DNA of 9,012 nucleotides from RYN-417 sp043745485 (GTDB lineage Bacteria; Patescibacteriota; Saccharimonadia; Saccharimonadales; JACDBH01): contig JAYTSU010000007.1 in NCBI GenBank assembly GCA_043745485.1, forward strand, positions 1 to 9,012. The letters run 5' to 3'. Within the stretch, counting starts at the first letter, position 1, and every line of letters begins with the position of its first letter. The notes beneath the pieces are model-generated. The model was not told the DNA's origin and did not search any database. It saw only the letters and a list, made by a program, of their open reading frames with translations. Position numbers and translations under genes: made by a program. Below are positions 5,688 to 9,012 of the stretch, in pieces.

Positions 5688-5771
5688 ATGCCAACTATCA
5701 TAGAAACGGAAAATATAGATGACCGTATCTCAACATTTTTAGACAAGAAATTCGCAAAGTTCAACATATAG
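5688..5771 (+). CDS. 27-residue small protein or leader peptide, first in operon
   Basis: An ATG at 5688 with the strongest ribosome site in the window (AAAGGAGG, 5676-5683, four bases before the start) opens 27 codons ending in TAG at 5771. The peptide begins MPTIIETENIDDR and ends KKFAKFNI: acidic first half, basic second half, amphipathic and without a membrane segment. I recognise no family. The next ATG starts one base after the stop, so the two genes are almost certainly translationally coupled and this ORF may serve to load ribosomes onto the membrane-protein gene. It could also be a functional small protein, or the remnant of a longer gene. Confidence 0.55.
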   Translation: MPTIIETENIDDRISTFLDKKFAKFNI

Positions 5772-5772
5772 A

Positions 5773-6024
5773 ATGTTTGAAGTAACTCTGTGGGTATTAT
5801 TTGGTGCTCTCACAGGGTGGATAGTATCGTTGTTAGTTAGGAATAGTAAAGAAGTACAGGTTTTAACACCAGTCGTTGTTGGCATAATAGGGGCAGTTGT
5901 AGGTGGATTATTGTTCAGAACATATAACAAATATCTCGATGACAAACTGTCATACAGCGTACTTTCTGCCATCGGAGGAGCCATTTTTTTATTATCAATC
6001 GTAGTATTTATACGTCAAAAGTAA
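5773..6024 (+). CDS. GlsB/YeaQ/YmgE-type (transglycosylase-associated) small membrane protein
   Basis: 83 residues with three membrane segments (about 4-22, 31-49, 62-80) and the glycine-rich patterns of this family: FGALTGWIVSLLVR (10-23), VVVGIIGAVVGGLLFR (34-49) and SAIGGAIFLLSIVVFIR (65-81). Size and topology match the family's usual 80-90 residues. Family members are inner-membrane proteins of unclear biochemistry, often induced by general or envelope stress. There is no own Shine-Dalgarno; the ATG lies one base after the stop of the 27-residue ORF, so expression should depend on coupling. The downstream 46-residue gene follows by 19 bp. An overlapping reading frame on the other strand (5739-5984) is only a shadow. 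Family assignment is from pattern memory and is moderately sure. Confidence 0.75.
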   Translation: MFEVTLWVLFGALTGWIVSLLVRNSKEVQVLTPVVVGIIGAVVGGLLFRTYNKYLDDKLSYSVLSAIGGAIFLLSIVVFIRQK

Positions 6025-6043
6025 CAGAAAGAGGAGTGGTGCC

Positions 6044-6184
6044 ATGAGCAGAAGCTACACGTTTAAACCAGAACTAAAGAAAGCTACGCGAAAAACACGG
6101 ACAAGCCATAAGGTTGTGTTGTCTGATTACGACATCGAGTTTATAGAAATGTCTCTTGGTCCTAACATACGCTTACAGTACTAA
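6044..6184 (+). CDS. 46-residue basic hypothetical protein, third gene of the small-protein operon
   Basis: ATG at 6044 with GAGGAG at 6031-6036, seven bases upstream, opens 46 codons ending in TAA at 6182-6184. The N-terminal half is strongly basic (SRSYTFKPELKKATRKTRTS, residues 2-21); the C-terminal half is acidic to neutral (LSDYDIEFIEMSLGP). It has no cysteine and no membrane segment. The basic arm could bind nucleic acid or membrane phospholipid, but I recognise no family. Position 19 bp after the YeaQ-like gene with its own good ribosome site makes it a genuine third member of the operon, likely under the same Crp-like control. Confidence 0.6.
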   Translation: MSRSYTFKPELKKATRKTRTSHKVVLSDYDIEFIEMSLGPNIRLQY

Positions 6185-6199
6185 AGCAACTTTATTTTT
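6182..6199 (+). terminator. Possible weak terminator after the small-protein operon
   Basis: TAAAG (6182-6186), loop CAA, CTTTA (6190-6194) followed by TTTTT (6195-6199). The stem is only five pairs with one G-C, but wider arms ACAGTA (6175-6180) and TACTGT (6199-6204) also match. The first stem base overlaps the stop codon. Position between the operon and the pilin promoter is right; the stem is too weak for confidence. Confidence 0.22.
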
Positions 6200-6253
6200 A
6201 CTGTGCGCTTCTTATAAATATCGACCAGGTTTAAAATAAAATGACTATGAACC

Positions 6254-6283
6254 TTTACTCTCTTTAGCTCGCGACTGTATACT
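6254..6283 (+). promoter_or_regulatory. Promoter of the minor-pilin cluster, near-leaderless
   Basis: TTTACT (6254-6259), 18 bp, TATACT (6278-6283): four of six and five of six to consensus. The -10 ends ten bases before the ATG at 6294, so transcription should start about 6289-6291, leaving a leader of roughly four bases and no room for a Shine-Dalgarno. No Crp-like palindrome is present in this gap, so the pilin genes appear to be controlled separately from the small-protein operon. Confidence 0.5.
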
Positions 6284-6293
6284 AAGCATAAGC

Positions 6294-6755
6294 ATGCGTT
6301 CATTGAGAAAAATAGATTCAAATAATCAAGGCTTTACGCTCGTAGAAATAATGATTGCGTGTGTTATTTTTCCTATCATCGTCATTGGCATTAGTAACGC
6401 ATACCAAGTACTCCAAAATTCCTACACAGTTGCTCGCAAGTTAAACGAGATCTATGCTGTTCTTAGTGCATGTCCTGAGGTTGACCGTGCACTTGAATTT
6501 AACTCGGTGACCAGTACGACAAACTGTTTCCCTAACAATTCTTTTGTTGCTGAGGGTGGTGGCCGAGCAGCCACAATAACTTATACCCCAACATTGGCAG
6601 TTACTTCAACCTCAGCCCTTTCCTCCTCAGATCCTTTAAAAACTATCTACGACTCAAAAGTTATTGATATTTCAGTGGGATTCCCAAAAGACACTACTTC
6701 TCCGCCCGTTAAATTACGTCTACTTATTACACGCAATGGTGTGGGACAGTTATGA
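6294..6755 (+). CDS. Type IV pilus minor prepilin (class III signal peptide)
   Basis: 153 residues. The prepilin peptidase site is clear: a short basic leader, then NQG13-F14TLVEIMIA, so cleavage is after Gly13, the mature protein begins with Phe, and Glu18 is the conserved Glu5. A hydrophobic helix (about 14-36) follows, then a globular part with Cys60 and Cys78 that could form a disulfide outside the cell. Family role: assembled by the type IV pilus machinery, probably as a minor or priming subunit (PilV/GspI-like size). ATG 6294 is the only start possible before the signal, with no GTG or TTG back to an in-frame TAA at 6237 and no Shine-Dalgarno; the promoter position implies a nearly leaderless message. 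Its TGA overlaps the ATG of the next gene. Confidence 0.88.
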   Translation: MRSLRKIDSNNQGFTLVEIMIACVIFPIIVIGISNAYQVLQNSYTVARKLNEIYAVLSACPEVDRALEFNSVTSTTNCFPNNSFVAEGGGRAATITYTPTLAVTSTSALSSSDPLKTIYDSKVIDISVGFPKDTTSPPVKLRLLITRNGVGQL

Positions 6756-7522
6756 GCAGCAACGAAGATGGCTTTACACTTATTGAGCTCCTGATAGTGA
6801 TTATCTTAACTTCTTTTTTTACGACGCTCATCCTATTCTTTACCTTTAATTATTGGCGCTATGGGTATGTTATAGCAAGTGACCTGGATACATTCGTGAC
6901 GCGTTTAAACGCTGGTGATGTACTACGCGAGAATATAGGGTCTTCTTCTGGATTCATTAACCAAAATAGTATAGCTGATGCACGTGCGCTCAATCCGGTG
7001 ACTACGGGTAGCTATTATTGGTTAGTCAAACATGCAGTCCCTGGAAATGTAGCGGTCGGAGCAAGTGGCACTACGACGCCACTTTTATACTATCGTCGCT
7101 TTAGTGTAAATACTACAGGCGCATACATTATGAATGGTCTGCAGCCATATGAAGACGAGTACGTTTTATATTTAAATGGTTCAACAAAACAGTTATTACT
7201 TCGTAATCTGGCTAATACAAATGCCACCGGCAATAGGCTTGTAACGAGTTGTCCAAAAGCCTATGCCACTGCGTCTTGCCCAGAAGATAAGATAGTTGCG
7301 AGTGACTTAGCCTCGGTTGATATACGCTATTTCTCACGAAGTGGTAACTTAGTTGATTGGACGTCAATTTATGACAGCAGTACGTCAAGTTACATAGGAC
7401 CGGACTTCCCTACTGTGGAAGTCTTGGAGCTCACTTTAAATATAAGCAAAAAAGCCGTATTTCAGCAATCAAACACAACACAGAGTAGTACAATCATACG
7501 TATTGCATTGAGGAATACGTAA
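6752..7522 (+). CDS. Type IV pilus minor prepilin (PilW/GspJ-like size)
   Basis: 256 residues. The signal is EDG7-F8TLIELLIVIIL: cleavage after Gly7, mature Phe1, Glu5 at Glu12, then a long hydrophobic helix to about residue 30. The rest is a large polar extracellular domain rich in Ser, Thr, Asn and Tyr, with two cysteines close together (VTSCPKAYATASCPED) that probably bridge. The start overlaps the stop of the preceding prepilin gene (ATGA at 6752-6755), showing translational coupling; the upstream GGGA is a weak ribosome site. Size and position between a PilV/GspI-like and a PilX-like protein fit the usual minor-pilin order. Sequence alone does not fix which minor pilin it is. Confidence 0.87.
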   Translation: MSSNEDGFTLIELLIVIILTSFFTTLILFFTFNYWRYGYVIASDLDTFVTRLNAGDVLRENIGSSSGFINQNSIADARALNPVTTGSYYWLVKHAVPGNVAVGASGTTTPLLYYRRFSVNTTGAYIMNGLQPYEDEYVLYLNGSTKQLLLRNLANTNATGNRLVTSCPKAYATASCPEDKIVASDLASVDIRYFSRSGNLVDWTSIYDSSTSSYIGPDFPTVEVLELTLNISKKAVFQQSNTTQSSTIIRIALRNT

Positions 7523-7528
7523 AAAATT

Positions 7529-8953
7529 ATGAAAAGACATAACAAAGATGAAACAGGGTCAGTGCTCGTGTCTATCCTTATTGTTTCAATATTCATTACA
7601 ACTATTGTTTTTTCACTCATGGAGCTGGCGGGCTCAAACTTATTTTTGGCAAAAAAGCGTATTATCGCACTGCAAGCCCAGTATGCAGCAGAGTCTGGGG
7701 CAGACGTTGCAGTGGCGGCGCTGAACAGTGGGGATACTACGTACGTAGGCACTGCAAGTGATACGCTCTTGTTAACAAGCAGCTTATACAAATCAACTTT
7801 TTCAGTTGTCGTATCTAGTGGTTCAACACTTAAAGAAAGAGTAATAACAGCAATAGGTAAAGTATATGCACCCGCAACTGCAGCGACACCAACATATACA
7901 CGAAAGATAGAAGTAATTACGCAACGCAGTACAACGTCAACTGCTTCATCTATGTTGAGCCGTAACATCATAGATATTGACAGTGGCGTAAAAAATATTG
8001 CTGCTAAAGATATTTATGTAAATGGTTACATAAATATGAATAAAAACACGACGGATTTGACGGCAGAGAACATTATTGTCGCAGATAAAAATACCGGAGC
8101 TTCCAATTGTTCTATAGGTGGCACAGGAAATCTTATTAAGCCAACTACATTTGTAACAACCGGACAAACAAAAACTAACATCACGTTAGCATATAATAAT
8201 TGTATTTCTCCTCCGGGTAACACAAGTAATTCCAACTTTACCGTGCTCGCAAATCAGACAAACATAGCAAAAGTACAATCAACTAACATCCCATGGACGC
8301 AGTACATGGATAATTCCTACCAGTCTTCTCCGAGTGGCTGTACTGATTGGACATCAGGCGCCTTCCCGCGCAACATACCAAGCACTGGTAATACAAAAAA
8401 GACTCATTATCCTGATAACGGATCAAACGTGAGTACGACCTGTGGTACATCTGGTGATTTATCCTTAGCAACTGGCCAGTATACTATTAAGGATCATGTG
8501 CATCTGCGAGCAAATTTGTGCGCGGCCACTGCTTGTACGCCTACCTTTTATAACCCTGATAGCGGTGCAGCCGGGATAAAGTTTGTTTTTATAGAGGGTA
8601 CAGTTAATTTTGATTCGTTGCAAACAGCATCAGGCAGTGGGCCGATAGTTTTTGTAATGTATGGTACAGACCCAGCATCAAAAACGTCGCTATGTCCTCT
8701 TGGCGGTTCGGTCTATCTTGGTAATAATGGTAATACATCGGCTCCAGCAATATACTTTCTGGCGACTAACGGCATATGTCTTGATAAAACAAAGTTCGGT
8801 TCAAGCCCTGCACTGGGCGGCATTTCGGGAAAGAATATTTATGTATCTACTAACTCTGGAACACCTTTTGATCTCGGGCTTGACACAGGTTTTCCCGTAG
8901 GCTCAATACCAATTGACCTCTCGTGGCGTGCCGTTAGATATCGCCGTTTGTAA
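7529..8953 (+). CDS. PilX-like minor pilin with a long cysteine-rich extracellular domain
   Basis: 474 residues. The N-terminus MKRHNKDETG10-SVLVSILIVSIF resembles PilX-type pilins: cleavage probably after Gly10, Ser at mature position 1 and no Glu5. A hydrophobic helix (about 12-32) runs into AKKRIIALQAQYAAESGADVA (41-61), the PilX-like AAESGA motif. A beta-rich stalk follows (about 70-135). From about residue 145 onward lies a large Asn/Thr/Gly-rich domain with eight cysteines (194, 225, 271, 305, 331, 336, 389, 417) and repeated short beta-strand patterns (KFVFIEGTVNF, GPIVFVMYG, APAIYFLATNG), suggesting a beta-helix-like or tip-adhesin fold. The C-terminus is basic (WRAVRYRRL). It begins six bases after the previous stop, with a distant GAGG (7510-7513) and an A-rich spacer. 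The likely place is the pilus tip with the other minor pilins. Confidence 0.82.
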   Translation: MKRHNKDETGSVLVSILIVSIFITTIVFSLMELAGSNLFLAKKRIIALQAQYAAESGADVAVAALNSGDTTYVGTASDTLLLTSSLYKSTFSVVVSSGSTLKERVITAIGKVYAPATAATPTYTRKIEVITQRSTTSTASSMLSRNIIDIDSGVKNIAAKDIYVNGYINMNKNTTDLTAENIIVADKNTGASNCSIGGTGNLIKPTTFVTTGQTKTNITLAYNNCISPPGNTSNSNFTVLANQTNIAKVQSTNIPWTQYMDNSYQSSPSGCTDWTSGAFPRNIPSTGNTKKTHYPDNGSNVSTTCGTSGDLSLATGQYTIKDHVHLRANLCAATACTPTFYNPDSGAAGIKFVFIEGTVNFDSLQTASGSGPIVFVMYGTDPASKTSLCPLGGSVYLGNNGNTSAPAIYFLATNGICLDKTKFGSSPALGGISGKNIYVSTNSGTPFDLGLDTGFPVGSIPIDLSWRAVRYRRL

Positions 8954-9012
8954 ATTAATTATTTCATGAATCGAGAAAATTATAGTTTCAGTCATGGTTA
9001 AGTAAGCTGGTA
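8954..9012. other. Right-edge stretch with no supported feature
   Basis: Fifty-nine AT-rich bases after the PilX-like stop. The only ATG-led frame of note (8966-9001, 11 codons) has no ribosome site. There is no hairpin with a T-run, so no terminator is visible, and the pilin operon may continue beyond the window. Confidence 0.4.

Noticed and set aside
5739..5984. Minus-strand frame of 81 codons over the YeaQ-like gene
   Set aside because: The plus-strand frame has family-like glycine-rich membrane segments and sits in a coupled operon; the reverse frame has neither.
6227..6254. AGGTT / AACCT inverted repeat before the pilin promoter
   Set aside because: Five base pairs with an 18-base spacer; expected by chance in a gap of this length.
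7462..7971. Minus-strand reading frame of 169 codons
   Set aside because: Antisense to the ends of two pilin genes with clear signal peptides; no ribosome site and no family pattern.
8966..9001. 11-codon ATG frame at the right edge
   Set aside because: No ribosome site, too short, and ends inside the window.
1..9012. CRISPR array, tRNA or rRNA genes, insertion sequences
   Set aside because: Looked for regularly spaced direct repeats, tRNA-like cloverleaf arms and transposase motifs on both strands; none found.

Overview
The window looks like chromosome from a host-dependent or reduced-genome bacterium of the Patescibacteria (CPR), most likely a Saccharibacteria (TM7) relative. That placement is inference: it rests on the AT-leaning composition, compact gene spacing, a peptidase S11 protein with the CPR-like active-site context IASTAKVITAL, and a minor-pilin cluster with a PilX-like protein. 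TGA serves as a normal stop codon (for example at 2505-2507 and 6753-6755), which argues against the UGA-recoding Gracilibacteria and Absconditabacteria.

Layout. 1-2154 (minus strand): a D-Ala-D-Ala carboxypeptidase-like gene followed after 28 bp by a family 2 polyprenyl-phosphate-type glycosyltransferase that runs off the left edge. 2283-4878 (plus strand): a small very acidic protein, a membrane histidine kinase with an extracytoplasmic CHASE domain, and a stand-alone receiver-domain response regulator. 4885-5535 (minus strand): a Crp/Fnr-family transcription factor, tail to tail with the response regulator. 5688-6184 (plus strand): a tight operon of three small proteins, the middle one a GlsB/YeaQ/YmgE-type membrane protein. 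6294-8953 (plus strand): a three-gene type IV pilus minor-pilin cluster (two class III signal-peptide prepilins and a PilX-like protein with eight extracellular cysteines). No tRNA, rRNA, CRISPR array or mobile element was seen.

The most interesting signal lies between the genes. A 16-bp palindrome of the form TGTAR-N6-TTACA, the size and symmetry of a Crp/Fnr operator, occurs twice in front of the Crp-family gene (5566-5581 and 5589-5604) and once in front of the response regulator (4443-4458). A one-armed copy lies between the carboxypeptidase and the acidic gene (2213-2228), and its 14-nt block AAGAAATATTACAG is identical to the response-regulator copy. The regulator's recognition helix keeps the Arg-Glu pair of CRP but has lost the arginine equivalent to CRP Arg185, which fits a site with A instead of G at the fourth position. 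This suggests a small local regulon: the factor itself, the adjacent small-protein operon, the receiver protein and perhaps the cell-wall gene.

A second theme is how genes start. One set has clear Shine-Dalgarno sequences (acidic gene, kinase, response regulator, small-protein operon). The Crp-family gene, the first prepilin gene and possibly the glycosyltransferase instead have a -10 box only 6-12 nt before the only plausible start codon and no Shine-Dalgarno, so they are probably leaderless or nearly so.
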